Shown in pieces: positions 43,500-54,802 of a DNA stretch of 64,000 nt. Made by a program: the position numbers and the translations under genes. The first letter of the stretch is position 1. Each line of letters begins with the position of its first letter. The notes under the pieces were generated by a model that saw only the letters and a list, made by a program, of their open reading frames with translations, ran no database searches and was not told the DNA's origin. Location: the NCBI RefSeq assembly GCF_019393635.1, contig NC_057862.1:674195814-674259813 (forward strand), read 5' to 3'. This DNA comes from Dromiciops gliroides. Taxonomy: Eukaryota > Chordata > Mammalia > Microbiotheria > Microbiotheriidae.

Positions 43500-43900
43500 T
43501 CAAAGTTTGATGTTTATTGAGCATTCAAATAAATGCCTTTGATGCCTCCCTGCTGTAAGGGCTGGAGAGGACTGAACTACAGGTTATCTGCCACTGGATT
43601 GTTGATTCAGGAGATTAAGGAGGAGCTCAGGCTGGGGAGCCTACACATTGCTACTACTTGCTTTTATGCCCTTCTAATGGTCTGATCAAAGGCCCGGGAA
43701 ACAACTGCTGAAGTAGGTGTGTAGAGTGTCATGCACAAGGAACAGCAATGGGCCTGGTGTCACTGGATCCTAGAGTGTGTGGAGGACAGTAAAGCACAAG
43801 ACAACTGGAAAGGTTGCTCCCTCCGGACCCTAACAGATCTCCTGTCTTGTGTATTCCAGAACACTTTTAGGGATAATTTTTGAGGGCATCAGATTTTATA
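43500..43900 (-). mobile_element. L2 LINE ORF2 fragment
   Basis: 'aacagcaatgggcctggtgt' and 'cactggatcctagagtgtgt' match the reverse L2 ORF2 end. The rest is vague. Confidence 0.5.
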
Positions 43901-44049
43901 AGAAGTCATGTCAAGGCACTTATTGGCCATGTCACTTTAATCATGCTGGGAAGGCTTAGAGTCCCAGGCCACTAGTGTGTGGCATGTCTCTTTTAGGAGA
44001 TCCAGCTACACTAAAAGTGAGGAGGCTTATACCCCCAGGTTGGCCCCAA

Positions 44050-44520
44050 GATAATCAATTAATCAGTCAATAAAGATGTACCAGGCATTATGCTAAGCAC
44101 TGGGGATGCAAATGGAGCAAAAGATAGTCCTTGCCCCCAAGGAGCTTACAATCTAATAAGAGAAACAACATGCAAACAAATATATATGGAGCAAACTCTC
44201 TCTCTCTCTCCCCCTCTCTCTCCCTCTCTCTCTCTCTCATATATATGATAAATAAGAAATAATTAAGAGAAGGAAGGCAGTAGAATTAAGGAGAGCAGGG
44301 TTGGGGAAGGCTTTCTGTAGAAGGTAGAATTTTAGTTGGGACCTAAAGGAAGCCAGAGATGTCAATAGTTCCAGTAGAGGAGGGAGCCCATTCCAGGCAT
44401 GAGGGAGTGGCCAGAGAAAATACCCAGAGTCAAGAGATGGTGTGTCTTATTTTTGGAATAGGCAGGAGGCTAATCTCAAAGGTAACCAATTTTTGACAGC
44501 CCTAGAAAAGCAGCTTCTAT
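44050..44520 (-). mobile_element. L2 LINE 3' part
   Basis: 'ccaggcattatgctaagcac', 'aaggagcttacaatctaata', 'gggttggggaaggctttctg' and 'cagagtcaagagatggtgtg'. A (CT)n run lies at 44198-44239. Confidence 0.85.
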
Positions 44521-44699
44521 GGTGTTGAGGAATAGCACTCTGTTCCAGTGGAGGAATTTCCCGTGATGACAAATTAGAAGTACTTAATTTATTATTAAAT
44601 TGTCCTTAATCCAGGTTTTCAGACAATGCTTGCTCAAAGTTTTTGGCACAGATCTGACTTCCTAAAACATTCAACCTTGACTCTGCCCCTTTGTGGAAA

Positions 44700-44885
44700 G
44701 GGTCACCTTTCCATCCAAAGCCCCTTCAAATTCTTAAATCCTATGATACCTAGATATTGCTACCCCCATTCAATAGATAAGAAAAGCGAGACCCAGAAGG
44801 GTGAAATTATTTAGCCCTGGCCACATAGGAACGGAACTGGGGTTTAAACCCCAGTCTCCTGACTTGCCTCCTATCACACTGCCAA
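44700..44885 (-). mobile_element. MIR remnant
   Basis: 'caatagataagaaaagcgag' and 'ggaactggggtttaaacccc'. Confidence 0.5.
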
Positions 44886-45370
44886 CATCTTCATGGACAT
44901 TCTAATAAGAGGAGTCAGACTTTACTTTAGGCCACTTCAAGGCACTTATCAGACATCTCTCATTAATTCTGTCCTTTGCATCCTAGGTTTATCATGATAG
45001 CCACAGGGAAATTTGCCTGAAACAAAGCAGAAGTTCCTTCTGGAAGACAGCACTAATACTTGGTTCCATAATTGGATTGGCCGAGGATAAATCAAATGTA
45101 ACTAAATACAATTTTTTCCCTTTAAAAAATGGATGCTATCTTGCTTGGCAGGCAGAGGAGGTTTTTCCCTGCTGGACATCATGACCACTAGCTGTCTCTG
45201 ATCCCCATCTATTTTTTACATACTTTTATTTTTCTGTTGTTTGTCTCCTCCAGCTGAAGGTCACAGCGTGATGGGGTGGAAACTTGAGTTGTTATGATGT
45301 TGGCTTGTTTGGTAAAAAAAAAAGGCTGAGATTTTCAGCGCCCAGAACAAAGGGACAGATCCAGTAAGCC
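44886..45370. other. Unassigned DNA
   Basis: No feature recognised. Confidence 0.4.
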
Positions 45371-45374
45371 TTAC

Positions 45375-45690
45375 TCTGCCTCCATTCCACATTTATCAAG
45401 CATCTAACATGTATGTATGGGTCAGACCCTGTGCTATGCACTGAGGACCCAAACCAAAAACAAAATAGTCCCCAGGCTAAAGAAGCTTGCCTTCTTCTCT
45501 GAGGAAACTGCATGAACACAGGAGAGTAAAGTCAAGGGAAACTGAGGGAGGCAACAACTTGGGGGAGAGAAGGAAGGAGAGATCAGGGGAGGCTTCTTGG
45601 AGAAAGTGGCACCTGAACTAGGCCCTGAGGGAAGCCAAACTGAGAAGTTATGAAGGAGGATGGCTTGGGACAAAGCAGAGAGATGGAAGA
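45375..45690 (-). mobile_element. L2 LINE 3' part
   Basis: 'gaccctgtgctatgcactga', 'aggggaggcttcttggagaa' and 'ggccctgagggaagccaa'. Confidence 0.75.
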
Positions 45691-45751
45691 TAATCTAACT
45701 ATAATCAATCAACCACCAATGACTTAGCCCTTACTATGTGCCCCCCACCCA

Positions 45752-45996
45752 GGGGAATGGGTAGTAGTGTAGTGGATAGAGCATGGAGCCTGGAGTCAGG
45801 AAGACCCATCTTATTGAGTCCAAACCTGGCCTCAGACACTTCCTAGATGTGTGATCCTGGACAAGTCACATAACCCTTTGTGCCTCAGTTTCCTCATCTG
45901 TAAAATAAGCTGGAGAAGGAAATGGCAAACCACTCCAGTATCTCTGCCAAGAAGCCCCAAGTGGGGTCAAAGAGACTGAAATGACCAAACAACAGC
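45752..45996 (+). mobile_element. SINE B inside L2
   Basis: 'tagtgtagtggatagagcat' head; 'ctggagaaggaaatggcaaa' and 'ccactccagtatctctgc' end. Full length. Confidence 0.93.
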
Positions 45997-46360
45997 AGGA
46001 GGTTGCAAAGACAAATAAACAGTTCCTGTCCTCCAAGATCTTGCAGTCTAGTTGCATAGAAATACCTAGAGGTACACAGACAACAGGTACATTAAGATTT
46101 ACATAGAGCAAGTAGAAGGTATCCATGTGAAGGGAAGGCTGGAGTAAGTGAGGAAGAGATGAAAAAAGTCCTCCTGCAGATGGTACTGTTTGATCTGAGC
46201 ATTGAAGGCAAACCAAGCTTCTGGAAGGTGGGGATAAGGAGGGACAGCATGTCAGGCATGGGGTACAGCCAGTGCAGAGGCATGGAGAGGGGAGATGTAA
46301 CCTCATGGATGAAGAAGCATGGAGGTCAGAATGTCTGAGCTGTAGAATGTATGGCAGGGG

Positions 46361-46508
46361 AGCAGCTAGGTGGTGCAGTAGATAGAGTACCGGCCCTAGA
46401 GTCAGGAGTACCTAGGTTCAAATCTGGCCTCAGACACTTAACACTTACTAGCTGTGTGACTCTGGGCAAGTCACTTAACCCCAACTGCCTCACAAAAAAA
46501 AAAAAAAA
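46361..46508 (+). mobile_element. SINE A inside L2
   Basis: 'agagtcaggagtacctagg' type; poly(A) of about 16; 'gaatgtatg' flanks both ends (about 46345 and 46510). Confidence 0.95.
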
Positions 46509-47339
46509 AGAATGTATGAAAGGAAAGACTGTGCTAGAAGATTAGAAAGATAAGGAGAAGGAAGTTTGGAAAGAACTTTTGAATGGTAAACAGAGGCGTT
46601 AGACTGGGGTTCTCTGAGTGTAGCATGACATGGTCAGACCTACCCTTTAGGAAAAACACCTTCTGAAGGGAAATGTAGGACTTGGAGAAGAAATTCTAAT
46701 TCTAATTACAGGCAAAATCAAAATATAAATAGATCTTTTTGGAGGAATGCAGAAAGGCAGTACCAGAATAATGGTAACCAAGGTCCCTCTCAGAGGGGGG
46801 CACAGGATTGACAAGACGAAGGGGAGGAATGGAACATAGATAATGAAAGCAACATATTCCCAGATCCGGATTTTTTTAATGCACTTGTACCAGTCCATTC
46901 ACCTCCCCAGAGTAATGAACCACAACATCTAGAACAAAAATTTTGTAAAGGGAAAGTAACATGAGAGAAGGACAGAATACATAGAAACTCCAATGCAAGG
47001 GCCAGCAAAAACTCACTTGAGGAGTTTGGATTTTGTCCTAGAAACAACGCTGAGATTTCTGAACAGAAACAGGGCATCTTCAGGCATGGGATTTAGGAAT
47101 GTGATTTTGGCAGATGTACGGAGGATGAATTAGAGAGAAGAGGCATGGAAAGCAACTAGGAAGATTTTGAAAGTCCAGGTGAGAGGCGATGAGGGCCAGA
47201 AGGAGGGTGATGGCAACTGGCCTGCTCGTGGCAGTGGAGAGAAGGGGGTGAATATGAGAGACATTATGGAGATAGAATTGACAAGGTTTGGTAACTGATT
47301 GAACACGACTGGTGAAATAGAAGGAAGACACAAGGATGC

Positions 47340-47485
47340 CTGAGTTGGAGTCTGGCCTCTGATATTTCCTGCCTGTGTGATAGCAAGCCAATCATTTAGC
47401 CTTTCCTAGGTCTAAGTTTCAACTGTAAAAGCAGTAAGTTGGATTATCATGTCTCTGGGGTCTCTTGCAGCTCTAAATCTATGAG
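47340..47485 (+). mobile_element. MIR SINE
   Basis: 'tgagttggagtctggcctct', 'cctgcctgtgtgatagcaa' and 'ctcttgcagctctaaatct'. Confidence 0.65.
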
Positions 47486-47489
47486 CTTC

Positions 47490-47640
47490 AATTACAGATT
47501 GTGAATAAAATGATGACTTTCTCAACAAAAATCAGAATCTGGAGAAAGAGCAGATTAAAGAGCAACGAAATGAATTCTGTTTTGGACAGATTGAATTTAA
47601 GATGGACAAGGAGACCTGCCTTCAGTCCTCATCCTCGCAC
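47490..47640 (-). mobile_element. L2 LINE ORF2 fragment
   Basis: 'gaattctgttttggacagat' and 'tgaatttaagatgga' are the reverse of the L2 MSKTEL coding stretch. Separated from the larger L2 by a MIR. Confidence 0.6.
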
Positions 47641-47814
47641 CACGAAATGGGCTAATGGGAATGACAGTGACCCTAGGGAGAGAGAGAGACAGTCTCTGTT
47701 CTCTGAGAGCCTGAGGTCTAGCAAGGAAAATAGTCTCTGCCCTCAGAGATCTCAGCTCTTAAGAGGGAGAAATAGCCCCTGCCTTGTTGAGAAGAATAGG
47801 TCAGATTCCTAGAG

Positions 47815-48030
47815 CTCTTTAAGGATTACAAAGGACCTTGTATATGTTATTCCTCAAGATAAATGCCGTTTTTACCCCCATATTACAAATAAGAAAAATG
47901 AGTCTGAGAGAGGTAAAGTGATTTGCCCAGGGTTAAACAGCTAGTCAGTATCTGAGGGAGGATTTGAACCCAGGTCTTCCTGACTCCAGGTCTAGGACTC
48001 TATCCACTGTACCACCCAGGTACCCAGAAA
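47815..48030 (-). mobile_element. MIR SINE
   Basis: 'agaaaaatgagtctgagaga', 'tttgcccagggttaaacagc' and 'gaacccaggtcttcctgac'. Confidence 0.8.
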
Positions 48031-48395
48031 GAACTCTGAGTTGGCACTTCATTCCCGTTAATGATATTTCTCTCAGCAGAAAGCTAAGTGGAGTTAGACT
48101 GAAAATAAGGGCAATTGCAGTTGTGTGAACAGGCCGTCTGGATGACTCTTGACAAAGGAACTCCATCAAATAACCAGAGTTAACCACACAGAATCACAGA
48201 ATTTCACTGTGTCCATGCTGGACAACCCTTCTCCATCATTACCAAGAAGTGGCCCCCAGACCTTCACTGATGTCTGCTAGGAGCCTGGCTTTTGAAGTCC
48301 TTCCTGCCAAGCCCCTTCCTGCCCTTCTTATGCTTGACCTCCATGACATCCCCTGGAGGCCTAGAGAGCCCAGCCTCCTCACTGGGTCTCCCCCT
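48031..48395. other. Unassigned DNA
   Basis: A C/T-rich section from 48240 may begin the L2 that ends at 48760. Confidence 0.4.
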
Positions 48396-48765
48396 CCCAA
48401 CCCAGGCTTTTCCACTGGCTGTCCCCTATACCTGGCACATCCTCCCCCCTCATCAGCACCTCTCAGCTTCCCTGACTTTTTTCAGGACATGACTCCTGGA
48501 CATAGACCTCTTGTAGAAGGTGGGATGGGAGCTATGACCCCAACTATAATTCCTTCCCTCTGAGATTCCCTCCTATCCATTCTGCGTACATCTTCCATGT
48601 GCATAGCTCTTTACATGTGGGGTCCCCACTAGATTGTGAGCCCCTTTGGGGCAGGGCCAGAGTTGTTGCCCTTCTTGGTATCCCCAGTGCATTAACAACT
48701 CACCTGGCACATAGTAAGTGCCTACTAAGTGCTTGTTAACTGACTCCCTCTAGAGGAGGCCCTTT
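48396..48765 (+). mobile_element. L2 LINE 3' end
   Basis: 'gattgtgagcccctttgggg', 'tatccccagtgcattaacaa', 'ctggcacatagtaagtgcct' and 'gtgcttgttaactgactc'. Confidence 0.8.
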
Positions 48766-49235
48766 CCGCCTTTGGATAGATTTCTATTCTCTTTGATGCT
48801 AGTTCTAGTTGCTGGGCTCAGGCAGAACAAACATAACCTTTCTCTTTGCTGGGACAATCCTTCCCAAGCCTGAATTGCAATTGAAACTTACTACGTGATA
48901 GCACAACCCCGAGCTTGGGGCCTGCTGGGATGAGGTATCTGGAGGAAGGGCTTTTATCCCTATAAAGATTATCTCAAATTGAGGACTTCTCAGTGACAGA
49001 GGGCACTTCCCAAAGGCCGAGCTAGGTTATGAGAAATATAACCCATAGAGAGCCAAATCTCTGCTTTCAATCCATAACAGAATTCAACTTTTTCAGGCAG
49101 CAAAATGACTTCTCAGAAGTCATTAGAATGGACTGTGCCCTGTGGGTCATTTTCTTTAAAAGCATCAAATGCATGATTGCTGTAAATGTAGACCATAACT
49201 AGCTAACTTTTGTACTTGAAGCAAAAACCAACCAG
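48766..49235. other. Unassigned DNA
   Basis: No feature recognised. Confidence 0.4.
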
Positions 49236-49239
49236 AGAA

Positions 49240-49440
49240 TATAGCCTAGAGAGGTCTGGCCTTGGAGTGAAGAAGATCTGAGTTCCAATCCTGACTCAGA
49301 AACTTTCTAGTGGCATAGGCCGGGTTAAGTTTTCTCAGCCACAGTTTCCTCATCTCTAAAATGTAGATCACAATAGAATCAACCTCTCAAGGTTGTGTGA
49401 AGATCAATAGGGATAGAGACTGACTCTATGATTTCATGGG
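49240..49440 (+). mobile_element. MIR SINE
   Basis: 'ggccttggagtgaagaagat', 'gagttccaatcctgactca', 'cacagtttcctcatctctaa' and 'aacctctcaaggttgtgtga'. Confidence 0.8.
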
Positions 49441-49458
49441 TAAAAAGAACTCCCCAGT

Positions 49459-49859
49459 CAGCAAGGTGGTGCAATGGATAGAGCACTGGGCCTGGAGTCA
49501 GGAACACTAATCTTCCTGAGTTCAAATCCCACCTCCCACACTTACTAGCTATGTGATCCTGGGCAAGTCACTTAAATCTGTTTGCCTCAGAGCAGCTAGG
49601 TGACACAGTGGATAAAGAACCAGCCTAGATTCAGGAAGACCTGAGTTCAAATCTGGCCTCAGACACTTGACACTGACTAGCTGTGTGATCCTGGGCAAGT
49701 CACTTAATCCTCATTGTCCTGCAAAAAACAAAAAAATCTGTTTGCCTCAGTTTCCTCATCTATAAAATGAGCTGGAGAAGGAAATAGCAAACTGCTCTAG
49801 TATCTTTGCTAAAAAAAAAAGTTGGATCATGAACAATTGTACATGACCGAACAACCACA
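49459..49859 (+). mobile_element. SINE B split by a SINE A
   Basis: Head 'aaggtggtgcaatggatag' to 'tttgcctcag', then the inserted SINE A, then 'tttcctcatctataaaatga' and 'agctggagaaggaaatagca'. Its own sequence was the target. Confidence 0.95.
49591..49733 (+). mobile_element. SINE A nested in SINE B
   Basis: Full copy. 'aaatctgtttgcctcag' (17 bp), part of SINE B, is repeated exactly at 49574-49590 and 49734-49750. Confidence 0.97.
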
Positions 49860-49989
49860 AAGGGTTGTACAATCCTTGGGATTGAGGATGTATATTTTAC
49901 ATATTATTCTCTGCCCCATAACTCAGTGTACCCCAAGCAAGTACTTTGCTTGTCTTGCCTCTGTTACAGCTCTCTATGTCACCTTTCTT

Positions 49990-50245
49990 TCTGGACGTTT
50001 TGATATGGACCCTCCAACTTGGAGAAGGTCATCTCAACCCTTTTCCATCTCAGATCCATCAATCAAAAAAACCAAGGTTCCAATCTTCCTCCTTTTCTTA
50101 CTGCGTGTCCTTGTGCAAATAGCATCACTTCCCAAGGCTTCCATCTCCTCATTTGTCCAATGAAGGGGTTGGGCCAGCTCATCCCCAAGGTCTCTTCCAA
50201 TTTCCAGCCTCTGTACCTCAAGGATCTCCACCATAGCAACCAATG
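49990..50245 (+). mobile_element. MIR-related remnant
   Basis: 'ccttgtgcaaatagcatcac', 'ccatctcctcatttgtccaa' and 'ccaaggtctcttccaattt'. Confidence 0.5.
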
Positions 50246-51785
50246 CTTGCTTCTTCTTCTTCCATAAGCATTGACAATCCTGGCAAGAAGTGCCAACAGG
50301 ACCCATAGGTGCTGATTTGTTCTCGCTTTCCATTTGTTGTTCTCCCAGATGCTGCAATCATCCCACAAATATCCGATTCATCCTCAGTATGACAGTCAGG
50401 GTCGATCTGATGAGCTAAGTGTAGGTTTTAGTGGTTGGCAGTGGCCTTTGGTGGCCTCAACAATTCCCCAGTGCTACCTCACCATTTACATCCCTCCAGA
50501 TCTGCAATGTCCTCTATAAAGTCAGCCCCATTTCACTGACAAAACAGACAGTGAGTTTTACTGATTCACCCTGCAGGTGCTTCTGAGATTTCAGAAAGAA
50601 AACTCTCTGAGCCCAGACTGAGTAAACACTATACCCATTGGTGGGTTTTTTTTTAAATTTTATTACATAGAAAGATTGATTCCAAAAATTCTCATCAGCT
50701 CAAATGACATCTGGAGACAAGAAATAGACTCTGGGTGCAATCTGGGTAGCAGGGCTACCACGCTCTGAGATGGAGACAGCTGCCGATAATACCAGTCCTT
50801 GGGAGGACATCCGCCATTCTGCTACTCCCAGTTTGCCTCTAGCAACTCATACAAGTAGATATACCCCAGAACTTTGGGCTGATGCTCTCTGGATTTACTT
50901 TTATGCTTAAATCATACACCTGAGTGTTTTGACAGGAAGAAAAGCATTAAAGGCAGGTCATATGTCACTGTAGCAGAGACACATTGCACTGCACAGTCCA
51001 GCTATCTGGGCAGCTTTCCCTATGATTGTGTTCCTCTTCTACTATGGAATCCTGGGGGAAAACTCATAAATTGGCCCATTCTTTAAGCTGCTTGATACGT
51101 TGGCCCAGACTATGCCAAAGGGCTGGGCATGGATGACTAACAGGCTTAGGGGCATTTCACATCTTCAATAACACTTTCTCAGTCCCTTCCTCATCCATCA
51201 AACATGCTTGTGTCTCATAGGTCAGAGGCCCTTGGCATTCAGTGATCACATACCATAAAATGGAAGGCTGCTGTCTTTCTGTTACCTATTCAAATGGCCC
51301 GGCTTGCTATCCTCTTGTAGATTTCGGATGGCCAAAACCCCCAACTAAACCAGCCAACTCATTCTTCATCCCTGTTTGGTAAAGAATCAGGTTACAGTTA
51401 AATCGAGGGCAGAGGCACTCAGAGCAAGCATGTGGAGAGAAATATATCCCTCACAATGAATAAGCTCTCTTCCTTTATAGAGGTGCCATATTAACTTGAT
51501 ATAACAGTGAAATGCTTGGAGTTGATGCTTTCTGAAGTGAACACATCAAAAGAAACAGTGCTGCTTTGTTCCTAAGGAATCTTCCATGAAATGTAACTGG
51601 AACGATGGAGACTCTCTAGGGCTCTCTGAGAGTCCATGATTCATACTCTAGAGGCTATGGCTATCAGCCATCTACCCCCTTCCTGAGCTACTATTCCCTG
51701 GTGTTCCATTAGCCTCACCAAATAGCCACATTTGTCTTTCAGAACCCTGCAGTTAGGAGCTTACTCAGAGGTGTGGAACATCTGA
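50246..51785. other. Longest repeat-poor block
   Basis: About 1.5 kb with no recognised repeat and no long frame. The minus strand gives protein-like stretches broken by stops at about the chance rate. Probably unique intergenic DNA. Confidence 0.45.
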
Positions 51786-51789
51786 GAAG

Positions 51790-51930
51790 GCTCCATTCAA
51801 TCCAATTCATTTCAACCAACATTTATTAGGCACTTAGTGTATGCAGCATGCCCATAGCAGTGGGTACACACCACAGGGAATAGCATCAGAAATGGAGATT
51901 ATCCCAACTTCTGGAGTAATGGGAGGACAT
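51790..51930 (-). mobile_element. L2 LINE 3' tail
   Basis: 'ccaacatttattaggcactt' and 'agtgtatgcagcatgccca'. Confidence 0.55.
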
Positions 51931-51957
51931 GAAGCTTTATTATATATGGTTGAGTCG

Positions 51958-52014
51958 TAGAAAGAAGAAGAAGAGGAAAAGGAGGAGGAGGGGGGAAGGA
52001 GGAGGAAGAGGAGA
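51958..52014 (+). repeat. Short polypurine tract
   Basis: GAA/GGA units for about 55 bases. Confidence 0.9.
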
Positions 52015-52130
52015 TGGTACAGTGGATAGAGTACCTGTCCTATAGTCAGGAGGAGCTGAGCTCAAATTCAGCCTCAGATACTTACTAGCTGTGTGAACCT
52101 TGTCAAATCACAACCCCAATTGCCTCACTC
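52012..52130 (+). mobile_element. SINE A, diverged, with (CA)n tail
   Basis: 'tggtacagtggatagagtac', 'cctatagtcaggaggagct', 'cttactagctgtgtgaacct' and 'caattgcctcac'. Confidence 0.85.
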
Positions 52131-52157
52131 ACACACACACACACACACACACACACA
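52130..52157 (+). repeat. (CA)n microsatellite in a SINE tail
   Basis: About 14 CA units at the 3' end of the preceding SINE. Confidence 0.97.
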
Positions 52158-52164
52158 AATTTAA

Positions 52165-52455
52165 ATGATGCTTCCTGATGCTTCCTCCTAGCTTTGTGAC
52201 TATAGGCAAGTCACAAACTATCTAAGTCTCAATTTCCTCTTTGAAAAAAAGGGGTATTCCTTCCTGCCTCAGCCACTTACTAGCTGTATGATCCTGGGCA
52301 AGTCACTTAACCCCAGCCTCAGTTATTCATCTATAAATTGGGAATAATAATAGCATCTACTTCACAGGGTAGTTATAAGGATCAAAAGAGAGTGCATGCA
52401 GAATGTTTTGTAAACCTTTTACATTTCAGGGATTGTTGGAATAATACCAGCAATC
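52165..52455 (+). mobile_element. MIR SINE(s)
   Basis: 'cttactagctgtatgatcct', 'gggcaagtcacttaacccca' and 'ataatagcatctacttcaca'; a partial MIR-like start precedes it. Confidence 0.75.
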
Positions 52456-52975
52456 CATGAATCACAGGATGGTTGTGAAGAAAGTGCTTTTTATAGATAA
52501 TGGAATTGTTATTATTAGTAATAAATCAAATCAGTCTGGAGTTGGATGTTTCAGACTCTGTTTAGGACTGAGGCAAGGGACAGCAACTGAGGACTCAAGG
52601 CCCAAGAAACTGTGACTGCCAAGGCTGCCTTGGGTAGGTTGTTACTTAAGTGAGGATCAGCAATCTGTTCTGTAAAGCTATACATCGATAATATTATCGT
52701 AATGGTGTTCATGCATTCATTCACTCAACAAGAATTTGTAGACCATAAAGTCACAGAATTTGAGAGCTGGAAGGGAAATCAATGGCCATCTAATTAACCC
52801 ATGCATCAAAAGGATGTTCAACTGGAACATACCAGACAAGCTTCTGATCAAAGAACCCAAGAAGGTAACATCTACCACCCCTCTAGACTGCCCATTCCAC
52901 TCTGCTTATTCATGTCATTATCTTAGGGACTAGACTGGGCATAAGATCTAGACAACAGAAATAAGTAATTAAAAT
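52456..52975. other. Unassigned DNA
   Basis: A MIR-like phrase at 52745-52800 only. Confidence 0.4.
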
Positions 52976-52979
52976 AATA

Positions 52980-53180
52980 ACAAATAATCAATCCTTATTA
53001 AGCACTTGCTATGTGTCAGGTACTACATGAAATACTTCATAATACTATCTCATTTGATCTTCACAACAATCCTGAAAGGTGGTGGCTATTTTTACCTCCA
53101 TTTTTACAGATAGGAAAATGAGGAAAATAGATTTTTTAGTGACTTGCCTAGGGTCATACAGTTAATAATAACTGCCCCTT
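52980..53180 (-). mobile_element. MIR SINE
   Basis: 'ttattaagcacttgctatgt', 'cttcacaacaatcctgaaag' and 'gacttgcctagggtcataca'. Confidence 0.8.
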
Positions 53181-53184
53181 ATGG

Positions 53185-53295
53185 GTGAGTTTAGACAAGC
53201 CATTCCCTCTCCCTGGGCCTCAATTTACTCAACTGTAAAATGAATAGATTGGACCAGTTGATCTCCAAGGTCTCTTACAGCTTTGTGAATCTATA
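53185..53295 (+). mobile_element. MIR fragment
   Basis: 'cctcaatttactcaactgta' and 'atctccaaggtctcttacag'. Confidence 0.65.
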
Positions 53296-53560
53296 CAGTT
53301 TATGAATATCTCATAATGAATGATGCATTCCCAGTCTGATGGGATTCTATTATCACTCAAGTCTACTTTTAATTATACATCAATTAAAAGCTATAAAGAT
53401 AATAATCAAGCCCCATAATATATAGGAGACATTCTATTGAGCTGAAAATACTTAACTGTGGCTGGTAAAAGCCCTCTTGACAGTGAAGAACATTATATGT
53501 TCATTATAGCTTCATTGTTTTTATCCTGCAGAATTTTCCCAGAACTATTTTGCTTCTCTT

Positions 53561-53611
53561 TCATTTTTTGTTTTTAATAACATTTTATTTCCCCCAATTA
53601 CATGTAAAAGT
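53561..53611 (-). mobile_element. Very short L1 3'-end insertion
   Basis: About 50 bases of L1 3' end ('aacattttatttcccccaat', 'tacatgtaaaag'). 'attttgcttc(t/c)ctt' lies on both sides, at 53547-53560 and about 53612-53625. Confidence 0.75.
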
Positions 53612-53629
53612 AATTTTGCTTCCCTTTTG

Positions 53630-54285
53630 AAGCCAAATTAATGTAGTCATGACCTAGTTGTATCAGTAAAGTGGGAAAAGCCAACATGCCTATCAAAGGG
53701 GAGACCAACAGCTGGCAGGAGCATCATCGATCATCTAACCCAAGCCCCTCCTTTGACAGATAAGGAAACTGACATGCACAGAGGTCAACTGAGCCTCTAT
53801 AATGTTGAAGGAGTTCCCTATACCATAAAATCATCCATTCCCCATCCTTAGCCAGCAATTCTACAAACATTGATTAAGCACCTATTCCACTGGATTAGGC
53901 ATTGTGGAAGCAAAGACAAAATGAGTTATCCCTTCCACATTGTGACTTTCCCCCTTGTGGTTTCGCTATACTAATTAAATGGAATTTGGGGAGGAGTTTT
54001 GTGGAAGCTACACATAACACTGAAGGCCAGTAGATGACACAGAAAGTTTAGAAACACAGAAATGTAAAAAAATTATGTATAGTATTGTATAATATCAAGA
54101 TAGTTTATGTCTTAATGCCATAATAATTCTAACTTCTTTTCTGGTATGAAGGGAGAGCCAAAAAATTTTCCAGATCTCAGGGTGCCACACCCCAAACCCC
54201 ACAATGTGGAAGAAATAACTGTAGTTCCTGTTCTCAAAAAGCCTACATTCTATTAGAAGAAATCCAATATGTACTCAGACAAGTA
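53630..54285. other. Unassigned DNA with an L2-like tail at 53855-53915
   Basis: 'aacattgattaagcacctat' fits a reverse L2 tail; the rest is unclear. Confidence 0.4.
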
Positions 54286-54291
54286 AATATC

Positions 54292-54412
54292 AGAGGGGAG
54301 AGGGGAGGAAGAAAGGGAGGAAGAAAATTTGGAACTCAAATTTTTTTTAATGAATGTTAAAAACTGTTTTTACATGTAATTGGGAAAAATAAAGTCTTAT
54401 TAAATATGTTAA
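54292..54412 (+). mobile_element. Short L1 3' end
   Basis: 'gaaaatttggaactcaaatt', 'tgaatgttaaaaactg' and 'acatgtaattgggaaaaata' repeat the L1 3' end. Flanked by 'aaatatcaga' on each side. Confidence 0.75.
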
Positions 54413-54508
54413 AAATATCAGATCATTTGGGGAAGAGCAAGGACATGAGGGGGAGGATAGAGAATCAAGAATGACTTCATGTAGGAGACTGGACCTTGAA
54501 AGGTAAGG

Positions 54509-54802
54509 TTCCTTCCTTCCTTCCTTCTCCCTTCCCTACCTTCCATCCTTCTACCCTCTCTTCCTCCCTCCATTCCTTTCTTCCCTCTTTGTTTCTTTCC
54601 TTCATTCTTTTCTTTTATCTGCCCTCCTTCCCTTTCTCTCTTTCTTCCTCCCTCCTTTCTGCCTTTCCACCCTCTCTTCCTCCTTCCATTCCTTCATTCT
54701 GTTTTCCTTCCTTCCATCATCCCTTCCTCTCTTCCTTTCTTTCTCCCTCCTTCCCTGCCATCCTTCTACCCTCCCTTCCTCCCTCATTCATTCATTCATT
54801 CC
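54509..54802 (+). repeat. Polypyrimidine (TTCC/CTTT) tract
   Basis: About 290 bases almost wholly C and T, ending in ATTC units. The overlapping frame 54496-54957 is an artefact of it. Confidence 0.95.

Larger units (their letters stand above)
45700..47340 (-). mobile_element. L2 LINE copy interrupted by SINE B and SINE A
   Basis: Reverse L2 from the tail near 45720 through ORF2. The minus-strand peptide around 47130-47330 reads 'SVTKPCQFYLHNVSHIHP' and 'RPVAITLLLALIASHLDFQ', matching the L2 SxSKSCWLYLQNISR and TIISRLDY blocks. With SINE B (45752-45996) and SINE A (46361-46508) removed, the remnant is about 1.25 kb. Confidence 0.8.

Noticed and set aside
50690-51400. Protein-like stretches on the minus strand
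   Set aside because: Stops occur about every 20 codons, which is the chance rate, and no domain is recognised.
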